Of a DNA stretch of 64,000 bases, positions 19,501-29,300 are shown one piece after another. The position numbers and the translations under genes are program-made. This DNA comes from Mesostigma viride (taxonomy: Eukaryota; Streptophyta; Mesostigmatophyceae; Mesostigmatales; Mesostigmataceae), in the NCBI GenBank assembly GCA_009746045.1, contig RPFO01000418.1, positions 675,373 through 739,372 on the forward strand, in the 5' to 3' direction. Below the pieces are notes generated by a model, which was not told the origin of the DNA, made no database searches, and worked only from the letters and a program-made list of their open reading frames with translations. Positions within the stretch are counted from its first letter, which is position 1; every line of letters begins with the position of its first letter.

Positions 19501-20016
19501 AGGGTTAGGAGGAGGGTCTTGCCCCCCTCCCCACAGCCAATTAAGCCAACGCACTACCTTGCATTGCAGTGTGTACTCGCGGTGGCGGCGCGTGGCACGC
19601 TGTCGCCGGCGTGCCGATCTCACCCTGCCCCACGCGGTGTACGCTGGCCTAAGTGGGTATGGCAGCGGGAAAAGGGAGCGGTCCCGCTGGGATTCTATTT
19701 CCCTACTTGTTGAGCCTTGCTGAGCTTGTCCAAGAGGATGGCAGTTTGGAGAGCTGCCTTGACAGCCGGGGTGGCTGACAGTGCAGCCTCCTCCCCCAAT
19801 GGCAGGAGGTGGCTGGCCACCTTCCACCCCCCCCCTCCTTGCCCTTCCACCTGCAGCAAGGCCGCCACCACCCTCATTAGGTACTCCATGCCCACAAGCT
19901 CCCCGGCTGCTGAGCCCAGCTCCTTGAGAAGGGTGTCCATGGCCAATGCAATGTTCATGACAATTTTCCTGTTCTCCATGTTCCGCCAATTTCCAGGCTT
20001 TACCGTCATGACCCAC
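16573..20016 (-). CDS. Retrotransposon pol: RT, RNase H, tyrosine recombinase
   Basis: The open frame is 1147 codons, the first ~105 of which overlap gag; the likely coding part begins near 19697. In order: reverse transcriptase with the catalytic SITIDDLV near residue 490; RNase H (VVASDASTYGQG, then INEKEVRAAV, then LVDSTAALG); and a tyrosine recombinase with Arg in YLRISEAL (~980), HGLRHGG (~1075), GRW and the nucleophile Tyr in AHYVGL (~1110). All recombinase residues are present. pol is in the -1 frame relative to gag in both copies of this element family, so frameshifting or re-initiation is normal here. It could be active. Confidence 0.88.
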   Translation of the reverse strand: MGHDGKAWKLAEHGEQENCHEHCIGHGHPSQGAGLSSRGACGHGVPNEGGGGLAAGGRARRGGVEGGQPPPAIGGGGCTVSHPGCQGSSPNCHPLGQAQQGSTSREIESQRDRSLFPLPYPLRPAYTAWGRVRSARRRQRATRRHREYTLQCKVVRWLNWLWGGGQDPPPNPRGACSKGREEALARVKRHCTWHSRRVGGVATGQEQEGADAIYGKQNKYEQLRADAVSLPKAEVAGKARLLDLLAMRPSWREIYASEENCIKPAVVASAKYWNVPKPSRGCSMAEWGKLMSRAAGVGMVAFRERRPKWVDGCFGVAKGVGELRFIVNRKLGNLLWVDPPKILLPHLGILVEVYIKGWCYCAKSDLVSYYYSIEVPEWWWDYQGLPSVWSTSVGLAGPRRKVWPVLKVLAMGHSHAVALGEAIHEMVLYMTGALDPRRQVNYLSSAGELTLVRDECGQPLRLAIEYKEERAGELQIDLENPPAPMLSITIDDLVASNGRTCEAVNQLITRAIEEGYLPNNLVPSKEKTKMASLEGDELEALGVVHRRNGVLEPTVKQLNLVIAHTQAILTRGRATAEGLAAVLGRWLWLQMLSRSCLSIWQQCFKFISLQGWGQRSWVLWAGVREELECALALAPMLRVDRSAPLAREVVASDASTYGQGVVYATMEPGDVTELARAREVRGYPTLLIPSEVAYAGPRPLSARAQQAITSQQWRVGVRSRWRDPGMHINEKEVRAAVKGVERSARSLANRGKRVVRLVDSTAALGCLAKGRSSSHKLNKQCRRLCALTLATGSRSQWVWTPSALQPADGVSRGQSMATFLAGWVRDLTAEGIHPNPGPPAPVSYLPLLEGKVKPATLLAYRRGLDSLLTWWEAGGRADGSSSRADTLEETFCAYVAWAHFRGYSRQVCVNALMGLQLYYPGMVKRWDLARGVLAGWKTLVPPRAPPPIPWEAAFALASTMVMQGQRLAGLLVVIVFRHYLRISEALNLRVGHVRLQPDVRLGPAQRGALLLRSTKTSKGKTQSVVVEDVMSETILRHCIAGKHAWEAVFPFTYPQFRRIWQAASQALGVAQIFTIHGLRHGGATHDFLAGRSMGDIQGRGRWLSSSTVAHYVGLHRSLEVQLPEVILRAMAACPPRAWRAILKLPST

Positions 20017-20747
20017 GACCGGATTCCCATCCCATTGTCGCTGGCGTCCTCCAACACCCCCGGCAGCACCCGCTCCGAAACCCGATATTTCACGCTCTTG
20101 GCTCGGCTTGGCAGCGCCACCCCTTTCGAGGCCTTGAAGTGGCTTCCCGCCCCCTCCATTCCTCCCAGCGCTGCCTTCAAACCTTGCATGAATTTCTCGG
20201 CTGCGACCTCCCCCTCCTCGTCCTCCTCGTCGTCCTGATTTTCGGTTTCCGGAGGTGCCCCAACGAATGTCGCCAACCTCGCCCTCATTTCCTTTCCGAC
20301 AGCCCCCCCACCTGCCGAAACCTTGGCCGCGCCTTTCGGCTTGGCCATTTTTCGCTGCGCAGGTGTCGTTGGTGGCAGCGCCTGATCCTCCTCGTCCGCC
20401 GCGAGATCTGCCACGGCCAGCAGTTTTGCCACCAACGTTCCGTTTGGGTCACGTGCGTCCAACACGTCGCCAACATCAACGTGATCGGCCAGCAACTGCA
20501 CGACAGACTTCAGCTGGCTCGAGCTCCACGAGCTGGCGTCCGTCACCCAGTCCTCGGCACCGAAGACCTGCTCGACTGCCCCCACCGCCTCTGCGGGGCT
20601 GATGCACTTGGCGAGCAGAGTGGCGAGCTGCTTCTTTTTGGCGCTGAAGGCGACTGGCGCGTGACTGGCGGCAGCAGCCCGCGGTGTGGGCGTCCCGTCC
20701 TCCCCGCGCGCTGCCTGCCCTCCTGTAGCTTTGCGCCCCTTCGGCAT
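19695..20747 (-). CDS. Retrotransposon gag-like ORF1
   Basis: 350 residues from ATG 20747. A basic Lys/Gly/Ala-rich N-terminus is followed by a helical region and an acidic patch (ENQDDEEDEEGEV), then a conserved C-terminal half that is clearly related to the ORF at 29511-30569 (for example VLEDA-DNG-GI-SW and VVAALL-VE-QG-GGWKV). No zinc knuckle is visible. It precedes pol, overlapping it in another frame, so it is taken as the nucleocapsid-type protein. Confidence 0.7.
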   Translation of the reverse strand: MPKGRKATGGQAARGEDGTPTPRAAAASHAPVAFSAKKKQLATLLAKCISPAEAVGAVEQVFGAEDWVTDASSWSSSQLKSVVQLLADHVDVGDVLDARDPNGTLVAKLLAVADLAADEEDQALPPTTPAQRKMAKPKGAAKVSAGGGAVGKEMRARLATFVGAPPETENQDDEEDEEGEVAAEKFMQGLKAALGGMEGAGSHFKASKGVALPSRAKSVKYRVSERVLPGVLEDASDNGMGIRSWVMTVKPGNWRNMENRKIVMNIALAMDTLLKELGSAAGELVGMEYLMRVVAALLQVEGQGGGGWKVASHLLPLGEEAALSATPAVKAALQTAILLDKLSKAQQVGK

Positions 20748-20834
20748 TGCTGCTCAGGGCCAAAAATGGCTCCGACAGTACAGGTTCGTCAAACCAGAGG
20801 TTCGTTTCCCCTGGCTTGCTGTCGCCGCCCTCGT

Positions 20835-21267
20835 GAAAAGAAAAGAGGCCGACCTTAGCTAGGTGGGTTTGTTTTTGTCCTTTTTTGCGTGTCATGCGGC
20901 CTTGGCCCGGACGGCATTTTTTCGCCACGCAAATGTTGCGTCTGAACAAATGACGCCATGTGGCGTTCTAATTGCCGGCAGCTTACGTAAGGCTGCCGGG
21001 GCTATTAGGTCACATATTGCGTGAGAGAAAGAATCTAGATCTAGTTAATCACTACGCCATGAGCCAAGAAACCTAGACAGTGGCAGGTTTATATCTCAAC
21101 GTAGCTCCTGCCACCTGGCCAAGAAAAAACTGGCCAAAGCTTTGGCCACGACTGATCCGGATCAGGCCGCACCGGCCTCAAAAGGTTTGTCACGTGAACC
21201 CAATAACCTAGCTATAGCGGCTACCCTTCCATCTCACTATAAAGAAACTATGTTCAGAGAACCACGA
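20835..21267. repeat. Split direct repeat, outer 433 bp copy
   Basis: Terminal copy at the 5' end of the element (minus orientation); identical by eye to 15931-16363. Confidence 0.85.
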
Positions 21268-21343
21268 TCACATCGTTCGTGAGTTCCTTCAAAACCTCCA
21301 CGAGCATCTTGATGGAAGAACCTTGCACGGTTCGGAATTCCAT
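21268..21343 (-). pseudogene. PCNA: PCNA N-terminal fragment
   Basis: From ATG 21343 the first 25 codons read as a PCNA N-terminus (VQGSSIKMLVEVLKEL, compare the VQ-x-x-LKK-x-LE-x-LKDL pattern of clamps). Then one base of an Asn codon is followed by the retrotransposon at 21267. The remainder is at 15029-15768. The ATG is 3 bases from the stop of the upstream gene at 21347. Confidence 0.85.
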
Positions 21344-21346
21344 GAT

Positions 21347-21598
21347 TTAGGCCGCGACGGACCCTAGGTACGTGTACCCTATAAAGTTGACGTCTGTGTC
21401 TTTCGTGATCGGGTTTTTACCTCCTTTTTCGAGAAAAAAAATCACTCGCTGACCCTGAATCACGGTTGAGTATATGCGATGGTTGCCGATATCGAACGGG
21501 TTCACGCGAGAAAGAGTCTCTCCGCTTTGAGAAAACCGCAAAAACTTGTGGATGTTGACGATGTTCGCTTCCAATACCTTGGCTTTCTGCGCGTTCAT
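21347..21598 (-). CDS. Hypothetical protein
   Basis: 83 residues from ATG 21598; small alpha/beta protein without recognised motif. It lies directly upstream of PCNA on the same strand, so the two were probably co-expressed. Divergent from the gene at 21677. Confidence 0.5.
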   Translation of the reverse strand: MNAQKAKVLEANIVNIHKFLRFSQSGETLSRVNPFDIGNHRIYSTVIQGQRVIFFLEKGGKNPITKDTDVNFIGYTYLGSVAA

Positions 21599-21676
21599 CG
21601 AAGTCTGACCATTTCCAACAATCTTTATGTTCGTTCTAGAACGAAGGTGGAAAATATCAGTTACAATTATCCCAAA

Positions 21677-21973
21677 ATGCCGTCCTCTTCTACAACCGGA
21701 TCTATCGCCGATATCTTATATGACGGCGTGCGTCGTGGTTGGTCGGTGTCCATGAACAAGGACGGACACGTCGTTTTCGAGGTCCCAAGCGACGAAGACG
21801 ATGACGTAAGCTTGCCCGTTGCAGATATTATAGATGCTGTGCCGATACTTGACGAAACCACTACGTGCAAGCGACGCAGAAGCGTTCACAAGACATCTCA
21901 ATACGTACCATTGGCTTCCGGAAAGAGACTCCGCGTGCAAGTCAAAGTGACCGAGGAGGAAGATCCAAATTAA
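21677..21973 (+). CDS. Small acidic/basic hypothetical protein
   Basis: 98 residues. A central acidic run (PSDEDDDVSLPV) is followed by a basic patch (CKRRRSVHK) and an acidic end. The ATG at 21677 follows an AT-rich stretch (cagttacaattatccc), preferred over the longer open frame from 21479. Function unknown. Confidence 0.5.
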   Translation: MPSSSTTGSIADILYDGVRRGWSVSMNKDGHVVFEVPSDEDDDVSLPVADIIDAVPILDETTTCKRRRSVHKTSQYVPLASGKRLRVQVKVTEEEDPN

Positions 21974-22032
21974 ATCTTTGAACATTATAGAAACTCAAAC
22001 TGGATCTTCCAAGAGCACCGTCCAGCGGAAAC

Positions 22033-23994
22033 ATGGTTGCCGTCCCTCAAGATTTACTAGAGCGGATGGTTCGCATGTTTCCGGATCAGTCAACACTCAA
22101 ATCTGAACCTGCCAATCCGGAAACGCATCCGGATACGATTATAAAGAACGCGTATGAGCGAAATATTTTGCCAGCATACGCGATCGAAGGTAATGGACTG
22201 TACGGTAACAAAAACGGTCACGTGACTGAAGAAGGGGACACGTGGAAGTCTATCTCAGAAAAATTCGGGGTATCTGTGGATGACCTTATTATCGCAAATC
22301 CTCATCTTTCTCCCCTCGTTTTGGCGCCGAATAGTTTTATTCTTCTACCCAAGCGGTTCACGTTTCCTGACTTTGTCGAAGGCGTCATTCATCAGGACAA
22401 CAACATGGACTTGTGGTCCGGAGTCGGCGAAGATAAAGGAGAAGACCCTGGTGGAAAAGGGATGGGAATGATAGAGGCACTTAAATACGCTTGGAACAAC
22501 CCTAGACAAGCCGCGCAATCTGCAGTCGGTATCGCTAGACAGACAGCGAACAACCCATGGAAAGCTGCCACGCTTGGAATGACGGGTGCGGCAACGTTTC
22601 TTAATCCCATGAACGCTGCTAATCTCGTCGCAGTTGCCAACGCAAATCGAAACAACGACTGGAAAACTTCGCTCGCTTACGCTATTCCCAGTCTTCTTGG
22701 CGGAGTGGGTGCCGCCGCAGGTTTCATACCGGGTATGAAGGGTGTTGGGAACGCTTTGACGTACGCTTCTGGTCTTTCAAACACATCCATGGGCAGGTAC
22801 GGAACAATGGCCGCTTTGGACGCGGGTCACGCGTACTCCAACTCGAGAGCAGGACAAGGTCTACGTGCTGCTGGCATGTCCCTCGCGAACAACGCTGCCG
22901 GAGCTGCGTTGCAGATGGCCGCTACGGATGAACGAATCGGATCAATGCTGAACACGTTCGGCATAACGAATGTGTCGCCCTCGAAGCTGTCTGCATACAT
23001 CAATATGTACGGACCCGCTGTTGTTGAACGATTCTTGCCACGCGACATGCATCAAATGGACAAGCGCGATGCCATGACAAAGCTAATGACAGCATTCACA
23101 AAGCGGTCTTCTTTAATGGAATACATGAACCCTGACATGGCTGTCGAGTCTCTGGGCGATGCGTGGAACTTGTACGGTCTCGGAAACGGGCCGACTCAGC
23201 GGCAACAACGTGCATTTGATGAAAGGTTGAAAAACCAGGTACAAGACCAAGGTGTAGTTGACGTCGATTTTCAAGAACGCAATACACCAGAAAATCTGAG
23301 AGACCTTGTAATCGCTGCTAAAAAATATAGGGTTCCTGGAGGGACCATCGATCAAATCATGAGCGGTAGTGGTGATAAAGCGTACAATCTAACGCAAGCA
23401 ATTGATCGACGGTATGCAATTGATGACTTGAAAGAGGACTGGGCACGCGTGTCCGATCCAGTACACGACCATCCGGATAACGTCAAACGACTAGTCGATG
23501 AAGCTAGAAGTTATGGGATTTCAGAGAAAGATATTAATGACGCTCTTCAGATCCAGACCGGTGGACAAGGTGGTAACCTCACCAGCTTGATCGATGAAAA
23601 TTATAGAGGCCCGGGACAATCTCCTTATGACCCTCTGAATCTTAATAATGGATTCACAGAGTTGCCATGGGACGGAACCGATCTTCTTACACAACTCGAA
23701 AAAGACCGGCTGTTCCGCAAGAGGGACGGGAAGTTATACGAAATGTACCGTGACATGACTAACAAACTCGGACCGCAAGATGCTAGAAAGCTCGATGCTT
23801 GGTATGACAAGCTTATAGACAGTGACAAAAACACGTGGTCGTCTATGATGACGGAGCCTGGCAACTTCATTGGTCGACAGAATCGGGCGTTTGAAGCAAA
23901 TCGAAACATTAACAATTACAAGGGTTCTGTAGATCCCGCGTATTATCGAAAGCTCCGTGACCTTATTGCACAGAGAGGACAATTCCGTCGCTAG
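22033..23994 (+). CDS. LysM-domain virion-type protein
   Basis: 653 residues. A LysM module (GDTWKSISEKFGVSVDDLI, region 62-107) is the kind of fold that binds N-acetylglucosamine polymers such as peptidoglycan or chitin. It is followed by an Ala/Gly-rich hydrophobic region (about 150-300), then long helical and acidic segments with repeated short-linear sequence. No catalytic motif is visible. It is convergent with an MCP gene and overlaps it by 4 bases. A virion-associated role in wall or surface contact is an inference. Confidence 0.7.
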   Translation: MVAVPQDLLERMVRMFPDQSTLKSEPANPETHPDTIIKNAYERNILPAYAIEGNGLYGNKNGHVTEEGDTWKSISEKFGVSVDDLIIANPHLSPLVLAPNSFILLPKRFTFPDFVEGVIHQDNNMDLWSGVGEDKGEDPGGKGMGMIEALKYAWNNPRQAAQSAVGIARQTANNPWKAATLGMTGAATFLNPMNAANLVAVANANRNNDWKTSLAYAIPSLLGGVGAAAGFIPGMKGVGNALTYASGLSNTSMGRYGTMAALDAGHAYSNSRAGQGLRAAGMSLANNAAGAALQMAATDERIGSMLNTFGITNVSPSKLSAYINMYGPAVVERFLPRDMHQMDKRDAMTKLMTAFTKRSSLMEYMNPDMAVESLGDAWNLYGLGNGPTQRQQRAFDERLKNQVQDQGVVDVDFQERNTPENLRDLVIAAKKYRVPGGTIDQIMSGSGDKAYNLTQAIDRRYAIDDLKEDWARVSDPVHDHPDNVKRLVDEARSYGISEKDINDALQIQTGGQGGNLTSLIDENYRGPGQSPYDPLNLNNGFTELPWDGTDLLTQLEKDRLFRKRDGKLYEMYRDMTNKLGPQDARKLDAWYDKLIDSDKNTWSSMMTEPGNFIGRQNRAFEANRNINNYKGSVDPAYYRKLRDLIAQRGQFRR

Positions 23995-25613
23995 TTTAAG
24001 AATGTCTTTCGAGCGTGTCCGTTTGAAATCTCAAAAATGTTCAAAACGCGAGCGTACACATGAACGCGCCCGTTCGACATGATTGGACCCTCTCTAACTC
24101 CTGGCAAGTTTTTAAAAAACAAACGAAGGGTCGCCCTGTCCACTTTGCTGAAGTTAATGCTTCCCGTGGGCTGGTCTTCTTCAGGCTTTAGCGAAAACGG
24201 AATAAAGTACACCATCTCAAAGTTGTTTTCGACAGGTATGCGTCGATGGAACTCGGCAGGCAAAAAAAAGTTGAACCAAAGAGGGTCCCTCGGAGGTGAG
24301 AACAGATCGCCGTTATTAAGAGTCAGCGTCGCGCGGTCAAAAAAAGCATTGTCAATGTGCACCATCTGCTTTCCGTACGTGCGCACAAAATAACGACCAC
24401 GATCGATCATGTCGTTTTTCGCAAATGGACGATTTCCTTCAAAGTTCCAGTATTCTTCGTTTGCGTTCTTTTCATCGCTGCCTTCTAGACGACGATGGTC
24501 GGCCCTGAAGAAAAATATGAGCTCTTTACACGCTCCCGAAATCGGGTCTAACGAAAGGTCCTTGATTAGCTTGTCTCGTTTGGTGAGCGGGAACTCGAGG
24601 TGCTTTGTCTCCGTTATCAGGTACGAATGCGTGCCTTTGTTGAATTGAGCTCGTTCGAAATCGTCCAAAAGTATGTAGCGCGTGACGAGGCGTACTGCGC
24701 GCAGGTCACCTCCTAATTCTGATCGCATCAACTGTTCGCCAGTGTCTGTAAGGCCAGAGTTCACGTCGCCCTCAAAAATCGTCACGGGTTTCCGCACAAA
24801 CCGCTCTGGATCGACTGAAGGGGCAGTCTTGAACGGGATTTTCTCCATGTAGCTCAAATAGTCTTGACGGAGCGGCTTTGCACTCATCTTTAACACGACT
24901 TCCACGTCGTGATACTGAATCGCAGCAATCGGTAGTGCGTATCCCGCCTCTTTGTTGAAAAAGAAACGCAGAGGGACGTAAACATGTTGATCGTGCATGG
25001 TTCCAATGTTACCGACGCCTCCGTGCTCTGAAGGCAGACCCTGTATCACGCTCAAATCTGAATTACGTGTCACGCAATCCCAAATGCGTAGAAAATCGCC
25101 TGTGTGGCTGTCAATCATGTTTCCGCCGACCCACAATTCGACCGTGTTTGTCAACACGTAACCAAGGTAGTCGATCCAAGCGGGTTGGAATGACTCGTGT
25201 GTGATCCCATCGTAATCCGCATCCGCTAACAACGGATAATTAGACGCCTTGAACGCCGCGAGTGTCCTCGTAGTCACAGTTTCGAGGCCTGGATTCGTCG
25301 GAGTGACTCCGTCCTCATCCACAGCGTTCTTGTCTACGTGAACTTGCATAACCCCGTAGTTAAGTTTTGTGATATTGAAGTAAAGATACATCTGCGTCAC
25401 TAAATCGCCAATCCTCGGTATCTTGAACTTAACTTGGCCTCCGTACATGGGAACCACGTCGGGCAAAATTTCGACATCGGTCCAGCTAAAATTTGTGTGA
25501 CGGGAAAACACGGACTTGAAAAAAGTCTTCTCTGGATCGACTGTGAGGAAGGTGTCAAAAGCCCCCTTGGCTTTCAGCCAAGTCAGATGGGCCGTAATGT
25601 TTTGAGAAGCCAT
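23991..25613 (-). CDS. MCP: Major capsid protein paralog 1
   Basis: 540 residues, double jelly-roll capsid protein of the giant-virus type. N-terminal signature TFFKSVFSRHTNFSW, then RIGDLVTQMYLYFNI, the inter-barrel ILLDDFERAQFNKG-like segment, and a C-terminal VYARVLNIFEISNG. ATG at 25613 is preceded by gaattatataga, a promoter-like box. It is opposite in orientation to the other three MCP genes and the most diverged: its C-terminus lacks the SGMGGKR ending. A minor or specialised capsomer is possible. Confidence 0.88.
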   Translation of the reverse strand: MASQNITAHLTWLKAKGAFDTFLTVDPEKTFFKSVFSRHTNFSWTDVEILPDVVPMYGGQVKFKIPRIGDLVTQMYLYFNITKLNYGVMQVHVDKNAVDEDGVTPTNPGLETVTTRTLAAFKASNYPLLADADYDGITHESFQPAWIDYLGYVLTNTVELWVGGNMIDSHTGDFLRIWDCVTRNSDLSVIQGLPSEHGGVGNIGTMHDQHVYVPLRFFFNKEAGYALPIAAIQYHDVEVVLKMSAKPLRQDYLSYMEKIPFKTAPSVDPERFVRKPVTIFEGDVNSGLTDTGEQLMRSELGGDLRAVRLVTRYILLDDFERAQFNKGTHSYLITETKHLEFPLTKRDKLIKDLSLDPISGACKELIFFFRADHRRLEGSDEKNANEEYWNFEGNRPFAKNDMIDRGRYFVRTYGKQMVHIDNAFFDRATLTLNNGDLFSPPRDPLWFNFFLPAEFHRRIPVENNFEMVYFIPFSLKPEEDQPTGSINFSKVDRATLRLFFKNLPGVREGPIMSNGRVHVYARVLNIFEISNGHARKTFLN

Positions 25614-25690
25614 AGGAGATGTATGTCTATATAATTCTACGATCGTTTATTTTCTTTCTAGGCCGCGTAGAAACTTTTTTTTTCGGGAAC

Positions 25691-25703
25691 AATACTATAT
25701 CCA
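25691..25703 (+). promoter_or_regulatory. Displaced promoter of MCP paralog 2
   Basis: The sequence aatactatatcca lies immediately left of the second retrotransposon. Joining 25703 to 31020 would place it about 12 bases upstream of the MCP ATG at 31027, as with other viral starts. Now 5.3 kb separates them. Confidence 0.5.
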
Positions 25704-25764
25704 TTCTATTAACCACATCCTTACCCATGGGAACACTTTATGTCCAAAAAGGCTAGCCTTACCC
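25704..25764. repeat. Split direct repeat, truncated outer copy (61 bp)
   Basis: Starts ttctattaacc, then jumps to the catccttacccatggg part of the full 26177-26310 copy, so it has an internal deletion of roughly 70 bases. Confidence 0.75.
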
Positions 25765-25797
25765 CCAAACAGGCAACACACAGGGAGGGCGGGTGGG

Positions 25798-26176
25798 AAA
25801 ACAAAAGAGACCGCCATGAGCTAGGTGAGCAAGCTTTTATCGTGTTTCAAGGCCAACGGCTCTCTACCAACGGCCAGATCCGGCAACGGCCTCTAAACAG
25901 TTTTAGCCGTCAAGTTTTACTTCAGATATTGCCTGTTGCAAACCCGTCCGCAATCACAGATCTGCTAGGAGAACCTAGACGCAAAAATCCGTCGTCAAGG
26001 TACTCAGCACACCGTCAAGGTATGGGCCGCAACAATTAGGCCATATCTTCCGTAATACTCGTACACTAGAAGCCTAATCAACCTTATTACGATCACATCA
26101 CCCAGCTCTATTTCACCTAGCATCAGCGGCTCCCCTTCCGTATCACTATAAAGAAACTATGTTCAGAGAACCCCGA
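25798..26176. repeat. Split direct repeat, internal 379 bp copy
   Basis: Matches 30641-31019 with no difference seen; begins aaaacaaaagagaccgcc. Confidence 0.85.
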
Positions 26177-26310
26177 TTCTATTAACCGTGGAACTCCAGG
26201 GTAACCAGACTCTTTATTAAAACAATAAGTAGAGCACATCGGGAAGTGGCCCTCAACTGGCCATCCTTACCCATGGGAACACTTTATGTCCAAAAAGGCT
26301 AGCCTTACCC
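26177..26310. repeat. Split direct repeat, inner 134 bp copy
   Basis: Full-length version of the truncated repeat at 25704; adjacent to the pol 3' end. Confidence 0.8.
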
Positions 26311-26386
26311 TTACATCCCTCCCTGGCGACCCAAGCCAGGGGCAAAACAAAAACCGGTGGACGCATAAGACAAGAATGAAGGGAAC

Positions 26387-29300
26387 TTAAGAGGAAGGCA
26401 GAGAAAAGACGCTCCGCCAAATGCGCGGGGGGCAGGCGGCGATAGCCCGAACCAGGGCGTCAGGAAGGGTGAGGGCCAAGCTCCGGTGCAATCCCACATA
26501 GTGGGCGACAGTTTTGCTGCTGCGCCAGCGACCCCGATGCTGAATATCAGCCATGCTGCGCTGCCGCAAAAAATCATAGGTAGCCCCCCCATGCCGCAGC
26601 CCGTGAATGGTAAACACCGTGTCGACCCCCAAAGCTTGCGTGGCCTGATGCCAAACCCGGCTGAACTGGGCATAATCGTAAGGGAACACCCGCTCCCAGG
26701 CCGCCTTGCCACGCATACAAGCCCGCAAGAGGGTCTCAGTCATGACATCCTCGATCACCACAGACTGCACCTCCCCCTTAGCCGTCTTAGCTGACATCAA
26801 CAACAAGGCGCCCCGCTGCGAACCCCGCAACCGAACATCAGGCTGCAAGCGCACATGGCCGACCAACAGGTTGAGCGCCTCCGATACCCGCAGGTATTGT
26901 TGGAAAATAACGATGACCATCATAGCCGCACGAGGCTGCCGCTGGAGCACCATAGTACAAGCAAGCGCAAACGCAGCCTCCCATGGAATGGGGGGGGGGC
27001 ACGAGGGGGTGCCAACGTGCGCCAGCCAGCCAAAACACTTCGTGCCAAGGCCCAATCCCGCACCTCCCGGGGGAAGTACAAATTCAGGCCCATAAGCGCA
27101 TTGACACACAACTGGCGGCTGTAACACCGTGAGTGCGCCCAAGCGACATACTCGCAATAGTATTCCTCTATCGTCAAGCCGCGCAACAAGCTGCCAACCC
27201 GACCCCGCCGGCTCGCCCACCATGCGAAAAAGGACCTAAGACCCCGATGGTAAACCATCAAAGTAGCCGGCTTCACCTTGCCCTCAAGAAGGGTCAAGTA
27301 GCTAGCGCCAAGCCGAGGCCCGGGATTGGGATGAACACCCTCGCGAGTCAAATCGCGGACCCACCCGGCCACCGAGGCAGCCATGGAAAGCCCCCGCGAA
27401 GGCCCATCCGCAGGCTGAAGCTCACTTGGCGTCCAGACCCATTGTGAGCGGCTGCCGGTGACCAACGTAAGAGCGCACAACCGGCGGCATTGCTTGTTTA
27501 ACCGGTAAGAAGAGGAACGCCCTTTAGCCAAGCAGCCCAAAGCGGCAGTGGAGTCCACTAACCTCACCACCCGCTTACCCCATGTTCCGAGGTTCCGGGC
27601 CGAGCGCTCCACCCCCTTCACAGCGGCCCGCACTTCCTTCTCGTTGATGTGCATGGTCGAATCGCGCCAGCGACTCTTGATCCCGACGCGCCATCGCCCG
27701 TGGATGATGGCTTTTTCCGCGGCCTTGGTCAAGGGTCTAGGCCCGGCATACATGGCCTCACCTGGGGTGAGGAGGGTTGGGTAACCCCGCACCTCCCGGG
27801 CCCGAGCTAATTCCGTCACCTCAGCTGGGGCCATCTCAGCGTAGACAACCCCCTGCCCAAAACTAGACGCATCCGAGGCCACCACCACCGGAGCCAGGGC
27901 AGCCCCCCGGTCCACACGGAGCATGGGGGCCAACGCCATGGCACACTCGAGCTCATCGCGCACACCTTGCCACAAAGGTCGCGTTCGCTGGCCCCACCCC
28001 TTGAGGTTGATGAACTTAAAACTCTGCTGCCATATGGACAAGCAAGTGCGGCTGAGCATCTGCAGCCACACCCACCGGCCCACGACGGCCGCCAGCGCCT
28101 CAGCGGTAGCGCGTCCCCTCTCGAGGAGTACACGAGTGTGCGCAACCACAAGGGTGAGCTGCTTAGCTGTCGGCTCCAACACCCCATCCCGCCGGTGAAC
28201 AACACCCAGAGCTTCTAGCTCGTCCTCCCCCTCCGGGCTAGCCATGATCGTCTTGTCCTTGGAGGGCACAAGGTTGTTAGGCGCGTACCCGTCTTCAATA
28301 GCACTCGCGATTAAGCGATTCACCGCCTCGCACGTGCGCCCATTGCTGACCACCAGGTCATCAATAGTGATGGATACCATAGGGGCAGGGGGGTCCTCAA
28401 GGTCGATTTGCATCTCCCTCGTGCTCTCCTCCTTGTACTCGATGGCTAGGGCGGTTGGGTTACCCCATGCATTCCGAAGCACGGTCAGCTCCCCTACACT
28501 TGTGAGGCGGTTCACCTGCCGTCTAGGATCCAAAGCGCCCGTGGCATAGAGGACCATCTCATGGATGGCTTCCCCTAGCGCTACAGCGTGGGAGTGCCCC
28601 ATGGCCAGCACTTTCAGCACTGGCCACACCCTCCTCCGCCGCCCCGGCAGCCCGACATCGGTGGACCACACATCAGGTAGCCCTTGATAATCCCACCACC
28701 ACTCCGGCACTTGGATGGTATAGTAATACGAGACCAGATCGCTCTTGGCCGTGTAGCACCGACCCTTGATATAGACCTCCGAGTATATGCCCAGGTGGGG
28801 TAACACCGTCTTAGGGGGGTCCACCCACAGTGCGTTCCCCAACTTCTTATTCACAATGAGCCTTAACTCCCCCACTCCTTTGGCCACCCCAAAACATCCG
28901 TCTACCCACTTTGGCCGCGTCTCTCGGAACTCCACCATCCCCACGTCCGCTGCCCTCCCCATCAACTTGCCCCACTCCGCCATGGTGCACCCTCGGCTGG
29001 GGGCAGGTACATTCCAATACCTCGCACTGGCAGCCACCTCCGGCTTGATGCAGTTGGCTTCGCTCGCGTACACCTCTCGCCAACTAGGTCGTAGCGCCAG
29101 CAAATCCAGCAGCTTCGCCTTTCCTGCCACCTCGCGCTTCGGCAGACTCACCCGCTCCGCCACAAGTTGTTCATACTTATTACATTTCCCATAGATTAGA
29201 TCACTTCCTTCTGCGGGGCCTGTCGCAACGCCGGTTACGCGGCGACTGTACCACTCGCAGTGCTTCTTGACCCTTTTCAGGGCCTCCGCCGTTCCTCTGG

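Larger units (their letters stand above)
15769..21267 (-). mobile_element. DIRS/PAT/Ngaro-type tyrosine-recombinase retrotransposon, copy 1
   Basis: The 5,499 bp element lies in minus orientation. Read on that strand the order is 433 bp repeat (20835-21267), gag, pol, 137 bp repeat (16364-16500), 433 bp repeat (15931-16363), 25 bp spacer, 137 bp repeat (15769-15905). These are the split direct repeats typical of PAT and Ngaro elements. Both repeat pairs look identical by eye, so the insertion is recent. No target duplication is present, as expected for recombinase-mediated insertion. The insertion splits PCNA. gag and pol frames are both long and open. Confidence 0.88.
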
